Assembly (NCBI GenBank): GCA_031841125.1
Contig: CM063111.1
Span: forward strand, 34,670,955 to 34,734,954
Source: Acanthococcus lagerstroemiae
Taxonomy: Eukaryota > Arthropoda > Insecta > Hemiptera > Eriococcidae
DNA: 64,000 nt
Reading direction: 5' to 3'
The notes beneath the pieces were generated by a model. That model worked only from the letters and a program-made list of their open reading frames with translations, did no database searches and had not been told where the DNA came from. The translations under genes and the position numbers were made by a program. Every line of letters starts with the position of its first letter. The first letter of the stretch is position 1. Positions 24,575-36,764 of this stretch are shown here, piece after piece.

Positions 24575-25496
24575 GCGGGATAGATACGGAAGTTACCAAG
24601 TCAAATTTCAAATCTAATTTAGCCTGTCAACAGCGAAAGTTTGAACCCCGTTAGCAGGCGTGCCTACCCGAACATATGGAGGGCACACAGTGTGGACATT
24701 TTACTCTCTTTACGGACACGACCGCAAGTGAACAACCAATAAGATCTTCGCCTTTGTTACTGGCCAATGCATACACAGTTGACTTGTGGACATGTCTGCC
24801 CTTGTTGACTGCGGCGGTAATCAGTTCTCTCGTTGCACATATTTTTCAAATCTGAAATTACCAACTTGATTCAAACATGAATTAGCAACTTTTGAGGACC
24901 AACAACAAAGAATATGAATTGAGTTTATCAAATGCCTGTTCAATCACCCGGTCTTGATGTCAAACCAGGAGGGCAGGCGAACTAGTGTGAGTAATTACAG
25001 TGCATGGTACTATTGCGCGAAGATCTCATGGTCTTAATAATTATATAATGCTGCCTACCCATGAAATCATAATCCAAAGTACCCTGGGAAGTTGATCACT
25101 ATATTTTTTTTGAACAGTTACACTGTTAATTAACTTTATTGATTCTATCACTTGAAAAGTTTTGTGATTTGATTCTCAAACAGAAGCGGAGCCAGCTTAG
25201 TGTTGGGGGGTGGCTAGTCTTTACCAAAGGGGGTGGGGATGTTGGATTGGCTCTTTTTCTTATCAATCAATGTTCGAGATACACAAGAATGAATCGCGTT
25301 TGCTTTCAACAGTGGCACTTGTGGTTTTAATTGTAAAAGTTATAATCGTGTGTAAAAGAAACAGATAAGATGGTCTTACATCGTGCTTACAGTCTCAGCA
25401 AAAGTGACTCGAGGTATCAACATAAGGAATCGATGAAAGGGGTTCATTTTGTGAAGTTAGTAATATTGTGTACCTATGATTCTTGCTGAAATTAGG

Positions 25497-25745
25497 GTCG
25501 GTGTGAACCAACAACCAACTGACATTTTTGTAAACAAAATGAGTTATCAGTATTGTTGAAAAGAGCGTAAAAAGTAGAATTTTTCAGAATTGGGCCCCCG
25601 ATTTAAAAATGTGTACTCACGTTGATCAAAGCTTATCAGTAAACACTATATCATATAGTTTCTACATGGCTCTTGAACTTAGAATCACGTGCTCTCAAAA
25701 AACAAAGTTTGCTGGTTGGTTCCCTTACTCTTATTAACAGCGTCC
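25497..25745 (+). mobile_element. MITE family C, copy 1
   Basis: The core (aaaatgagttatcagtattg ... aatgtgtactcacgttga ... atagtttctacatggctctt) matches copies at 36,516, 44,563 and, inverted, 45,857. The right end is aacagcgtcc; the left end is diverged. Confidence 0.75.
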
Positions 25746-25904
25746 AAGTGCGATTGTACTTTTTGTTTGAAGTTGATTAGTGGAATAGCCGCCCAGACTT
25801 CAGCTGAAAGGCCGACCCTATTATTAGGTCGCAAAGCAGCCTGACTTGTTTCTCAGAGCGTCAGAGCATTTGCCGGTACGCAACCAGTGTTACCGCGGCT
25901 TACA

Positions 25905-25970
25905 CAAAAAATGTAACATCTGTCCCAAGTTGTACCCCTGTCCCAAGTTACCGTACTTTACAGGATTTTA
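25905..25970. repeat. Fragment with tgtcccaagtt repeats and ttaccgta end
   Basis: Two copies of tgtcccaagtt followed by accgtactttacagg resemble the termini of the inverted-repeat element at 5406-7000. It is only a fragment. Confidence 0.4.
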
Positions 25971-28900
25971 TTGATTTTGTGTATTTGAGGTACAGCCGTA
26001 TTCGATCTTCCATTGAAAAGAGAAAGTAGAGAGCCTCTGTCGATCTGTATTCTATTGACTCGACAATAACTTCTACATTTTGGGTTTAGTCTACTTCATT
26101 GTTGCTACCACTGAAAAGTTTTGGAACTCGATACTCAAGTACGAATGAATCCTTCCAACGTTGATTCATTGATGTTGATTGCAGTCAACATGATCGTCGG
26201 AACATGAATTGTTTTTGGAATCAGCAGTAGATATGCTGAATCGTCATGCAGGTTATTGAAAATGAAACCAAGTACTCATCAGCAAGGACTGCGGACATAT
26301 CAGCGTAACGTTGCATTACTGAGGTCAACGATTAAGAGCCGCGGCCGGGCATTGTTGATTTTAGTGGTCGATGAACCAACATTAGCAAAACGTATAAAGA
26401 TACAGCTGGATGCCTTCATGCGGTGAATCTGCTGTTACCAGCGAATCTGTGTAGTTCTGCATAGGTTTATGTATATCTAGGCACACTGTGGCCTTGTAGA
26501 AACTAAACAGTGGATGTACAATGTTCGTGTTTGGTGCTGCGATTTCCGAACGCGATGATGATGCCGAGATACGAGACTAATGAGCAATTATCATACAAAT
26601 TATAAAAACTATGAACTGCATACCCATGTAGTGTATACGCTATTTCGTGATCACATCTCAACGATCATCTTCGTTCACGATACCACACAGTAACATAGAT
26701 GTGTACGTTTGAAAGTCCGTCAACCTTTTTTTTCTTCTTCGTTTCTTATTAGGTACCTATTTCTTCGTCTATTCGAATAATAACCTTATCATCTTCGATA
26801 ATCGGGTATATAGAAACTCGTCGGCTCGTGATGAACACGGATTCAGCGTTTCGACTTTGTATACAGCTATAAGGTTGTAAGGTACTATATACGACTACGT
26901 GTGTGAGGATATCTACATGTAAGTGGATATCCGTGCGAAAATGAGAATACCTGGCGTTATGTGTACCGAATTGAAGAGACATAGGGCAGGAGAGGCGACG
27001 ACGTATAGTAAATCACGGAGAGCACGTTCGTTGGCGATGCATTGCGCTCAGTTATTCAAATAATTTTTTTTCGCGAAGATAACGTGCGATTGGGCGCGAG
27101 ACTGGACGGTGACGCGGCGACGTTGAGAGGCCTTTGCCCGCATACCACTAATCCCTGATTGATGGCCCCCCGGTTGCCACTTTCGTCTGCGTACATTCGA
27201 ATACTATAACTGGCATTTCGTCAAGCATTTTACCGCACAAATACACGCTCGCGTGTGTATAGTTGGTAATATATGTATATTTACTGTATAGCTGTACGAA
27301 GAGTATGATGTACAGATTGTATGTGCGGATAATAAAGAGGTGTACGTGTACGGACACGATCGCACACGCACACGCTCAAAGGTATAAATATCAAAGGACG
27401 TAAGCATGCCGGCATAACTTTATCGAATTCCTATTAGAATAATAGAGATAACAAAACCGTTGTTGACATTTTAATGTAGCATATCAGCGCGAGCTCTTTA
27501 CTCTCTGTGCTTCGGATCGCGCGCCTGCATGCCCGTTTTCGCCCTGTCCCGGATTGTTATTTAAATATAGAGACGACAAGACGACGACAAAGAGCCTATA
27601 TACGTAAGTTTGTCGTGCCACATATGCTCTTTTCAGACTATAATAATAGTCGAACTAAAAGTTTTATTAACGGCCAGAACGAATGCGAAACATTCGTCAT
27701 TCGGACACGTATATATAGAGGCTAATTTCATCCGCTGTGCGGAGAATTGGAAAGGAAGAGCAGCAGCTTTAGAAATGAGAATACACGTCGATGGCTCTTC
27801 GACTTCATCTCTCTCTCGATTCGACGGCGGAGACGAGCAACGGCGAAGAGAAAAATTCGTTTAAATTAATTTCTGAACGTAGTAATTTCGACTCATCGGG
27901 ATCAGGAAAAAATAAATATCGGCCGGCTAAATAATGACGCTCATTTACAAGCTAAAGTTACACGGGCATTAAAAGCGCTCTCGATGCGTACGCCTTTTTG
28001 TATGGGAAAACGAAAATAGAAGCAAATTTCGATTGTTTCGTAGACTCGGTATAAATTCACCGCAGACAGATATCGTCTCTGGAATTTGAGAAGCGACAAT
28101 AAATAAAGCCAATTTCGGCGGCTGGTTTTACCGTATTATTTCTCGCCTGGTTTCCAGTCTCTCGCTCTGAATCTCTCTCTCTCTTCTCTGTCGCTGTTTC
28201 GACGTGTTTCTCTCGGCATGTTGGTAAAGAGTGTCTTACGTACTTGTACGTACACCTATGTAACGAGCGGGGCGGAAAAAAATGCCACTTTCGACTGTAA
28301 ATTATCGCCTTTTTATATCTGTGTATGTAGTTTCGCGATGCCGATACTAAGCACTTCCGGGGTGGCGGCGGTGCGGAAAATGTCGAGAAAAATGCAACGT
28401 ATGAGATTATCGCGTCGGTCGGTTGGCAGCATGTTCATCGTGACCGATGTCGGGGAAAGGGGAACGGGGGAATTAGCGAAAATATTTTTGAACACATACT
28501 TACGCTTTTACACGAATTTAGATAAATCGTCGTTTCTCTCTCCCCCCTCTGTATCTCCTCATGTGTCGAACTGCGTCTCCAAAATCCGTGTGTATCACCG
28601 TGTGTGACATCCTTTTTCACAATTATCATTGTTTTTCATTTATAGCTTTTACGATTGCGAAATTCCTGTATTTTTTGTTTTAGTTTTTAGTTTCACCGTA
28701 TTCGCACGCATTATGTATCATCGAGCACTTGTTACAATTTTTTTGCTGGCTTCTGAAAAGAGAGCGAAAGCTTCTGGACGTTATCCGTTCTTTGGCCTTT
28801 ACATGTGTTTTGGGTCGAAAATCCTACACCAGATACGCATTTATACTTTGCAGTGAGCTGAAAAGCTGCGCTTTTTAATACTTTCTCTTTTCGCTCGAAG

Positions 28901-29106
28901 GTAGGAAGTCCTTTTCTCTATGTTGTACTTGCTCCCCATGCATAGACTGTATTTTTTTCTCCAATAACAATGGAAATAGACTTGCTATTGCGCCTGTTTT
29001 AAGTTTGGGTTATAGGTGGCATGAGAGGATTTTAGTCAGAAGGTCTTGAGTCGGGGCTAGGAGTCCATCTTCCTCCTCAGTAAGGCAAAGTGCCCCTTAT
29101 TGGTCA

Positions 29107-29130
29107 GTTTTTTTTTTTTTTTTTTTTTTT
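29107..29130. repeat. Poly-T run
   Basis: A run of about 23 T residues lies just left of the 46-bp repeat field. It may mark the tail of a retroposed sequence, but no partner is visible. Confidence 0.6.
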
Positions 29131-29439
29131 ACGGTCATATCTCGAGTGCTAATTGTTCATTTCAGAAATGACATCACTGGCATTCAAGTTGGTAGAAGCT
29201 ACATAAGAATAACACGCAAAAAATAGTTCTAATCGGACTTGGTCGCGATTGGTATCTTATTAAAGAAGATTTAAAATGCTACAAATGATGTTGTGATATT
29301 TTCATTTTAACTTACGATTTTCGAGAAAAATGCATTGAAACGGTTTTTTTCCAAACTGGGTTGGTCGGGTTTCCTTCCGCCATAGGAAAACTCCGTTACG
29401 CTGAACGAAGTATGACTCAATTGTTTCGCCAGGCGAGCG

Positions 29440-31200
29440 GTCTCTTCCCGACAAAATTTTATGGGAAATATTCGGGGAAAACCCCGATGGCTTTCGAAGA
29501 ATTTTTTCATGAATCTCCAAGAAAAATCTTCTAAATCTCCGAAGAATTTCATCGGAAATCTTCGATAAAAATCTCCCATTCGGGAAAAATTTGCGATAAT
29601 TGTCGGAGAATTTCATCGGACATCATTGAGAAATACCTCCAATGATTTCAGGCGAATTTTGTCACAAAATTTAGAAAAAATCTCCAATGATTCCAAACAC
29701 TTTTATCGAGAATCATCGAAAAGTGTTTCTGACGATTTTGGGAGGATATCCTTTGAAAAAATGTTTATGCTTTTCAGAGATTTTCGTCAAAAATATTCGA
29801 GGAAAATCTCCAATGACTTCTAAGGAATTAATCAAAAATTTTGGAGAAAAAATGTGATGATTTCCCGAGAATTCCATCGAAAATATTCAGAAAAAAGTCC
29901 AGTGTTTTTCAAAATTTCCTCTAAAATCTTCCGGAAAATTTTCCGATAATTTTTGAAGAATTGCATCGGAAATTTTCGGAAAACAACTCTGATAATTTCC
30001 GAAGAATCTCATCCAAAGTTTTCGGGAAAATTTCTAATGTTTTCCAAGAAAGTTCATTAATATTCTTCGAAAAAATTCCTGACAGGAAATATTCAGAGAA
30101 AAATTCCGATGGTTTCTGATGAATTTCATCGAAAATCTTCTGGAAAAATGTTCGATAATTTCAGAAGAATTTCATCTTAAACCCTGGAAAAAATCTTTGA
30201 TGATTTTTAAGCAATTTCATTGTGAATTTTTGGAAAAAATGTCCAATAATTTCCGAAGAATCGCATCAGAAATCATTAGGAAAAAATCTTCATGGTTTTC
30301 CGGAAAATTTCATAAAAATTCTTCGAGCAAATTTCCTGATAATTACTGGAGAGTTTATCAAAAGTATTCGGGGAATAACTCCGAGAGTTTTGAAGAATTG
30401 TAGCGAAAATCTTCAGAAAAACCTTCGATAGGAATTTCATGAAAAATATTCGGGACGATTCCTCTGATTTTCAAAGATTATTTCCGACGAACTTTATCGA
30501 AAATATTAATCGTAAATTTCCAATCATTTTCAATGAATTTTGGTCATCATTTGAAAAACATTATGCGATTATTTCAGGAGAAATTTGTGGGATATTTTAG
30601 GAAAATCTGCAATTATTCTAAAGGATTTTATTGGAAATCATTGAGAAGTACCTTCGATGATTCTTGAAGGTTTTCTTCAGGAAAATATTTCGATGATTTC
30701 CAAATATTTTCATCCGAAATTTTGTGGATAAATATTTCGATAATCTCAGAAGAATTTCATCGGAAATGTTCGGGGAAAATCTCCGATGATTTCTGCAGAA
30801 TAATTTCACTAGAATATTTTCGATGAGATTCTTCGGAAATTATCGGAGTTGTTTCCGAAAATTTCCGATGCAATTCTTTAAATTTTCCGGAAGATTTTAG
30901 AGGAAATTCTTTGGAAGACACTGGATGTTTTTCTGAATATTTCTGATGAAATTCTCCGGAAATGATCACATTTTTTCTCCAAGATTTCTGATTAGTTCCT
31001 TAGAAATAATTGAAAATTTTCCCCGAACATTTTTGAAAAGAATCTCTGGAAAGCATCAACAGTTTTTTAAAGGATATCCTTCCAAAATCGTCAGAAATAC
31101 TTCTCGATGGTTCTTGATAATATTGTTTAGAATCATTGGAGATTTTTCCTAAATTTTGTGACAAAATTCGCCTGAAATCATTGGAGATATTTCTCAATTT
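29440..31200. repeat. Degenerate 46-bp repeat field with a large fold-back
   Basis: The motif gaatttcatcggaaat ... ggaaaatctccgatgattt returns about every 46 bp. In addition the two ends are inverted copies: about 29,600-30,030 matches the reverse complement of about 30,800-31,200. For example ggcgaattttgtcacaaaat near 29,650 pairs with its reverse complement at about 31,155-31,175, and the order of units is preserved along the arm. Open frames on both strands are products of the repeat and have no domain. The spacer of about 0.8 kb has the same unit. Confidence 0.85.
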
Positions 31201-31833
31201 TCCAGTAACTTTTTCAGAGAGAATATATTAAAATTTGCCAATTATTGGTCGACCAATGTTTGACACAATATGAAAAAAAAATTGAAATTGACAGAATGAA
31301 AAGAATAAAGTGATATTCAGTTTATTTATTATAATCAGTGGTGAGTTGGAATTTACGTCATTTCATTTGGCAGACTGATAACCCATCATTGGTAAAAAAA
31401 AAAAAATTGGAGCCAAATATTGGTCAGACCAAATGCTGGTCAAGTTTGTTTCTCCCGTACATTGAATTTCATCGTATGCTCTGTAACTCTCAATGGGCTA
31501 CCTAACTTACTAAAATCAAAAAACATGATAGGACTGAGGTACAACCAGTTCCACAACTGGATTCCGTCTCCAATTCCCAGGACCCGTACTCGATAAGTAG
31601 CCTCGCAGTCATTTATTAATTATTCGAAAAATGCTCCCAAGTATGTCCTTTGAACTCACACTTATAAAAAATTTGAAATTAATAGCAGTACTTACTTTTT
31701 CGATTTTGATGACGTACTTCAAAAATAAGGGATCGTTATCACGCCGTAAACAGACAAATTTTTCTACAGCTCATATCTTCGATGCGAACGATCAAAATCA
31801 CTTCGAACACCGATTATATTGAAGTACTTTGTG

Positions 31834-32012
31834 CATAGGCTCAACCAGGGGAGGCTGTGGGACTATAGCCTCATAAAGCCGTAAGCATTTTTTTAAAATC
31901 TTAGTGATTAAGCGAAGTAATTTAAAGTGTTCATTTCGTTTCGGAAAATTTGCCCTCCCCCACTTTTTTCTGGTTCAGCCCCTCCCAGAAGTAATTTCTG
32001 GTTGCGCCTATG
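31834..32012. mobile_element. Short hAT-like MITE (179 bp)
   Basis: The left end cataggctcaaccag and the reverse complement of the right end, cataggcgcaaccag, match at 14 of 15 positions. The flanks actttgtg and actgtttg agree at 6 of 8 positions, which could be a decayed 8-bp target duplication. Confidence 0.65.
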
Positions 32013-33781
32013 ACTGTTTGTAAGAAAATAAAACTCTCACGACCTCTAGCGAACCAGACATATGGCTTCAAAATTTTGACCATTAATTAGCACTTGGCCT
32101 ATTAGCGGCTCTTTACCTTATTAGACTGAGTAGACCTACCTCTTGTGGGAGGAGTCTTAGCTTCCCTAGCCCCACCCCCCACCTCACGCAAAGTCCGCTC
32201 TTGTTCAAATAATTCAGCTAGCCAAAATTTATGAAAGTATTTGGCTTTATATGAAAATGTGAGGTGCTTTATGAAAAGGTACCATATGTCGGGAAAGTGA
32301 ATTTTGCCCAAAAGCACAAAAGATGTTTTCTAGTCAAAAATTCCAAATTTTTCTGTTTTTTTTAAAATTTATTTTATTTTATTTTTATTTTATTTTATTT
32401 GAACGAAAATTGCTTCTAGACAGACCTGGCAACAGTGTACAATAGAAAGTAGTCGTCGACGACGTGATATTTGAAGTTTACAAACAAAGGACAGTCTACA
32501 GGCTGGTGTTCGAGAAAAGGTACCAAAAGTTGCATCGATCTTGTTTACGTTTGTGTGCGCGTGATCACTAGATCTACACGATTGAGACGAATTGGCGCAA
32601 TAGACCCCGAGACATCGATTTTTTCGCGTGTTTTTCTATTTCATAGCTGAAACGCTCCCCCCCCCCCTGTCAAAATTACGATTTTACATCCTTAAAGTTG
32701 AGCTGCTTTTATTTCAGTCTGTATTGAAGTTTGAGACTTAATTTTTTGTGTATTGCAAGTACATTCGTGCTCCATCAGATTGTACCAAAAACTCAAATCC
32801 GACATAATATAGTACATTTTCATAGAGCGCCTCACAAATATTTCAAAATTTCCCTACGTGTATAAGGGGGGGGGTGTATGTCAGTCTCCTGAAGGAGAAG
32901 CGTAGGCCCCCCGCACCTCTGCAAAGTACACGATTGGTAGGTGGCCTCCTTATCCACTTTATGGTAAACATAGTGTGGAACTGCTGGCCAAAGAACGGAT
33001 TGTGACCAGAGCTCTTCCGCCATCTACTTACGAATACGATTACCTAGATATACGTTACGATATAGTCGTTAAGTAGTTAGTACTCGAGATATTTGCAGAA
33101 TTTTGTACGAGGAAATCGCTGGGGGCAACTCATTCTGGCTACCGACGTTTTGCCTGTACGTACCCCATAATACACCCTTCCGATCAGGTAGAATCCTCTG
33201 ATTAGGCAGCTTAGTGTTGGAAGCGATTAGGTAACATTCCCAGCGACAATAGTTTTTCACTGTTTCCCATTTTGAGTTTCAGCAATGTAAAATGACAGAC
33301 TACGCTAATTGGAAGTAACACTTGACTTTTTGCTCTGAGCCGCTCAATTTATATCCGGGGATATTGTATTTCCAAGGTACCTAAAGTAGGTATGAACAAA
33401 AGGTCCTTTAATACTATGATAATTTGACCTTCAGGTGTGGTGTAATGAGAGTATCAAGAGGTGGTTATCCTCGGCTAAATCAAGGACTTTGCCCCTTCTC
33501 CTCGTTATAACAGAACCAATACGTGTTTCAGTTTTTGGTTCCTAAGCTAAGAGGAATATTGTTGTTATTTCAGGGGGCTGCCTTAGGCAGAACCTCGTGC
33601 ATGCACCTCGAATATGTTGCTCATCCGATTTTTCGATTCTTGTACAAGATTCTGCAAGACCCAACGTACAATTATACGTATAGATTGTAATCTGTAATAT
33701 TAATTAGAAATTGATTTATTAGTTGTATATATATATATATTGAATGAAAATTGATTTTTGCGATTGTTGTCTGATGCGTAG

Positions 33782-33915
33782 TACGTGGGAACACGACGTG
33801 CAATATATGTTACAAAACGTTCGCTTGCAATTCGGCGCTCGAAATTCATTACCGAAGCCATACAAAAGAGAGACCTTTCAAATGTACTGTCTGTGATAGA
33901 GGATTCTCAACCAAG
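33782..33915 (+). CDS. sal: Spalt exon: finger 7 and first half of finger 8
   Basis: The exon supplies the last two bases of a split codon and then encodes [19 protein letters not shown], a finger ending IHYRSH, the linker TKERPFKC and the first part of the next finger up to FSTK. It ends in frame at aag/gtaaaa. NTTCNIC and [10 protein letters not shown] are strongly conserved in the Spalt family. The acceptor is gatgcgtag with a modest pyrimidine tract. The finger cut here is completed by the exon at 42,616, which starts GNMKQHM. Its position directly after the PLDLT-containing region agrees with the Sall domain order. Confidence 0.95.
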
Positions 33916-35349
33916 GTAAAACCAAATTTAAAATTCATGTTTATTCGCGATGATATTTCGGGATAACGATTCCCGTTGCTTTATTTTAATCGAGTTAATG
34001 TTAAGTTTTAGTATATCTATAGATGTACGTACATGAGGTTTGGGGACACGACCGCCAAAACGTCAACGGTATTATTGAAGCTCGAATAACTGTAAAGCCA
34101 AAACTCCGAGGTTCTCGGAAAAGGAGCAATTACAGTTAGAAGGGACGTTAGTTTTTTTTATGAGGTTTCTGACTATTTTTGTACAAATTTGGCAAACTGA
34201 GAGTTCGGATATTGATTTACAAAGCAAATAATTTTGTAAATTTTGTACTGTTTGAGCAGACTACCGCACCCCACGTTTGGGGAATCGTTGGTTCGGTTGA
34301 CAAAATGAAAGAAACCTCTTAGCTGAATTTGTTGGTCGTTTCCCTAGACCTCTGCTTGTCGTAAGGTGTTGCAGTGGTGGCGGAATTTTTTAAATTTAGG
34401 TTGATAAACCACACAATAAACCACACAAAAAAAGTTTCCTTGTTTTAAGCTTGTCTCAAAAGTGAAGAGGTTCCTAGCAAAAACCTTGTTAATCTTCAAA
34501 AATGTCTTAAATCTTGTTTTTGAACTCTGTCAAGACGCCTTTTTATTAATTTACTGACGAGTTTTTAAGTGTTTTTCCCTTTCAATTTTTGTGTGAGTTC
34601 AGTGTACTTTCGTACTCCCCCCGTTCCGATACCACTGAAGATGTGATATCAATAACGTGTTGAGAGAACAAAATGACGCGTTAAGATGTTGACCTGACGG
34701 TGTTGGTGACCTTGATGAGCGTGTGAAAATGAAAATGTTGACGCATGTGATGACAACATTTTTATTACCTGTTAAAAATGTCTTTAGAAAAGCGCTAAAT
34801 TGAAAAGGAAAATGGTTTTCATTTTTTTCATGTTTGTCCAAATCTACAGTGGCCTACGCGTTTTAATCGTGTCTGGAAGATTCTGAAGTAGTCTTAAATT
34901 AATCTGCAAAAGTCTTAAGCACGTCTAGAAATATCTTTAATACCTACTGGGATAGAATGTTAGAATTTTTCTTCAAAATTTCTAACGCGACCCAGGTAAA
35001 AAATTGCTGTTGGTAAAAGAAACTTTTGATTTTTTTTTTTTTAAATTTGTAAGTTTTTTCTAAGGGATTGTCTTCAAAGTTATGTACTATGGGCCTGAAA
35101 ATAGAATGTTACGCAGAGCCTTAAAATGCCGGTCATGCTAAATTTTTACATAAGTAAGATGCTCTTTTATCCACCACATACATTCATCGAATGATGCTGG
35201 AATTAGCATATGTTTAGTTGTTCAAAATATCGATCAACCAGCAGCCATCTATATTTTGACTACTTTGTTTATGTTAAACTGTAGGTCATGTTGGTGGAGG
35301 CATGAATTTAGGGAAGAGTCACACGTAGTGTGCTCTAACAACATAACCT

Positions 35350-35677
35350 TTTTAATAGTGTTCATCGCAAACTTTAAATTAGTTCATATACGAATTTTGC
35401 CTATCCGGTAAATTGAAGGCGCTAGAGTTCTTACAAATTACAATACTTCGTTGCTTTATAGTGCCCTCAGTATGGCAGATAGCAAAATTCACGTAGGACT
35501 TTAACAGTAGTAATAATTGAGATCTACAAAATGAGTTATGTACAAATTTTGCCTATCTGCAATATTGAAGGCTCTAAAGTGCTTACAAAACTTTGTTGTT
35601 TCATAGCGCCTTCAATTTTACAGATGGGCAAAATTTGTATATGAACTAATTTAAAGTACTGGATAAATACTATTAAG
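35350..35677. mobile_element. Palindromic MITE
   Basis: The left arm ttaatagtgttcatc ... actttaaattagttcatata ... aattttgcctatc reads as the reverse complement of the right arm (gggcaaaatttgtatatgaa, ctaatttaaagt, ggataaatactattaag). A second, inner copy of the arm (acaaattttgcctatctgc, near 35,540) makes the element a near-complete hairpin with a repeated core. Confidence 0.75.
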
Positions 35678-36142
35678 AAGTTTCTATGCAATTTCGGTTC
35701 ATCTCGCATATTGAAGGCGGTAGACCATTGAATAAAAGTACGAGTAAAAAATCAAAACTTCGAATGAAAAGCGGTATGGGTTAAGATTATTCTTACGTCA
35801 AAATATTGATAGAGGTTCATTCTGTGCGTAGCAAAAAAACCATATATTGTTTTCACTTGAGTCAAGTGTCGTACGCTCTCTAGCGGATCGAAAAATAAGT
35901 ATTTCGCTATTTTCCTCACACAGACTGGTAGCTTACATTTTCGGCTATCGTCAAGATTCTTGGCTATCGTTTCATACACTTAGGTCAATTTCCCTCAAAA
36001 TTTCACTTAGGTCAAGTGTGCTTGAGGTCGTCGATAATATAATGACGATTCACCCTGATACCTACGCCTGCTTACCCCCTTTTTGGTGCTGTATCAATTC
36101 GGACTGTGCAAACAACAACAACGCCCGGAACTAAACCCAACT

Positions 36143-36460
36143 GATAAGTGAACGGTGATGGTTACTTTGTTTCCCATAAGAAAAACACACGAAGCAAAGA
36201 TCATTATGTTACTACCTGAGAATAAGAAATTTCTTAGAAACCAAAGGTATACATTTTAAATCCAGAAGGTTTCTAGCATTTGCTAATAAACTTCTGGTTA
36301 CTAACAAATTTCTTATTCTCAAGTAGTAACATAATGATCTTTGCTCCCTGTGCTTTTCTTATGGGAGTCAAAACGTTCGTTGGCCAAAAGTGGGTATTTT
36401 TGCTAACAGGAACCAAGAACTGTAACTCACTGTGTGACGTCAAATCACCGTTCGCTTATC
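36143..36460. mobile_element. Palindromic MITE (318 bp)
   Basis: The ends gataagtgaacggtgat and, as reverse complement of the right side, gataagcgaacggtgat match at 16 of 17 positions. Long internal arms also pair: tcccataagaaaaacacac and gcaaagatcattatgttact on the left against their reverse complements on the right at about 36,320-36,366. It lies 55 bp from a family C MITE. Confidence 0.8.
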
Positions 36461-36515
36461 AAAAAATACTTATTCTACACTAGCGCTTCTACAATTTGCA
36501 CAGTCCCAATTGATT

Positions 36516-36764
36516 GGACGGTGTTCAACAAGAGGAAACTAACCCGCATTCGTAAACAAAATGAGTTATTAGTATCGTTGGAAAAAGCGTAAAACGTAGA
36601 ATTTTTCAAAATTAGGCTCCCGATTCAAAAATGTGTACTCACGTTGAAAAAAGCTTACCAGTAAACGCAATGCCATATAGTTTCTACATGGCTCTTGAAC
36701 TTCGAATCACGTGTTCTCAAAAAGCGGATTTTGTGGATTGGTTTCCTTTTGTTGAACAGCGTCC
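36516..36764 (+). mobile_element. MITE family C, copy 2 (best inverted repeats)
   Basis: The left end ggacggtgttcaacaagagg and the reverse complement of the right end, ggacgctgttcaacaaaagg, match at 18 of 20 positions and extend about 10 further bases. The interior matches the other family C copies (tgagttattagtatcgttgg, aatgtgtactcacgttga). Confidence 0.85.

Larger units (their letters stand above)
22461..33781 (+). other. sal: Spalt intron (about 11.3 kb)
   Basis: The boundaries are GT at 22,461 and TAG ending at 33,781. No other gene was recognised in it. It contains a 60-bp tandem duplication at 24,455, a family C MITE at 25,497, a 46-bp repeat field with a fold-back at about 29,440-31,200, and a short hAT-like MITE at 31,834. 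The stretches 22,461-24,450, 26,000-29,090 and 32,020-33,780 show nothing I can name. The part 26,600-28,700 is relatively free of repeats and could hold enhancers, which is inference. Confidence 0.85.

Noticed and set aside
28218..28607. Open frame of 129 codons in a spalt intron
   Set aside because: No motif, unusual composition and no splice support; likely chance in a repeat-poor stretch.
29302..31197. Frames on both strands of the 46-bp repeat field (for example 29,626-29,823 and 31,000-31,197)
   Set aside because: Similar proteins on opposite strands are explained by the inverted repeat; the unit length is not a multiple of three.
22461..33781. An additional spalt coding exon between the large exon and the finger 7 exon
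   Set aside because: The phases of 22,460 and 33,782 join directly, and no in-frame Sall-like sequence was seen in the intron.
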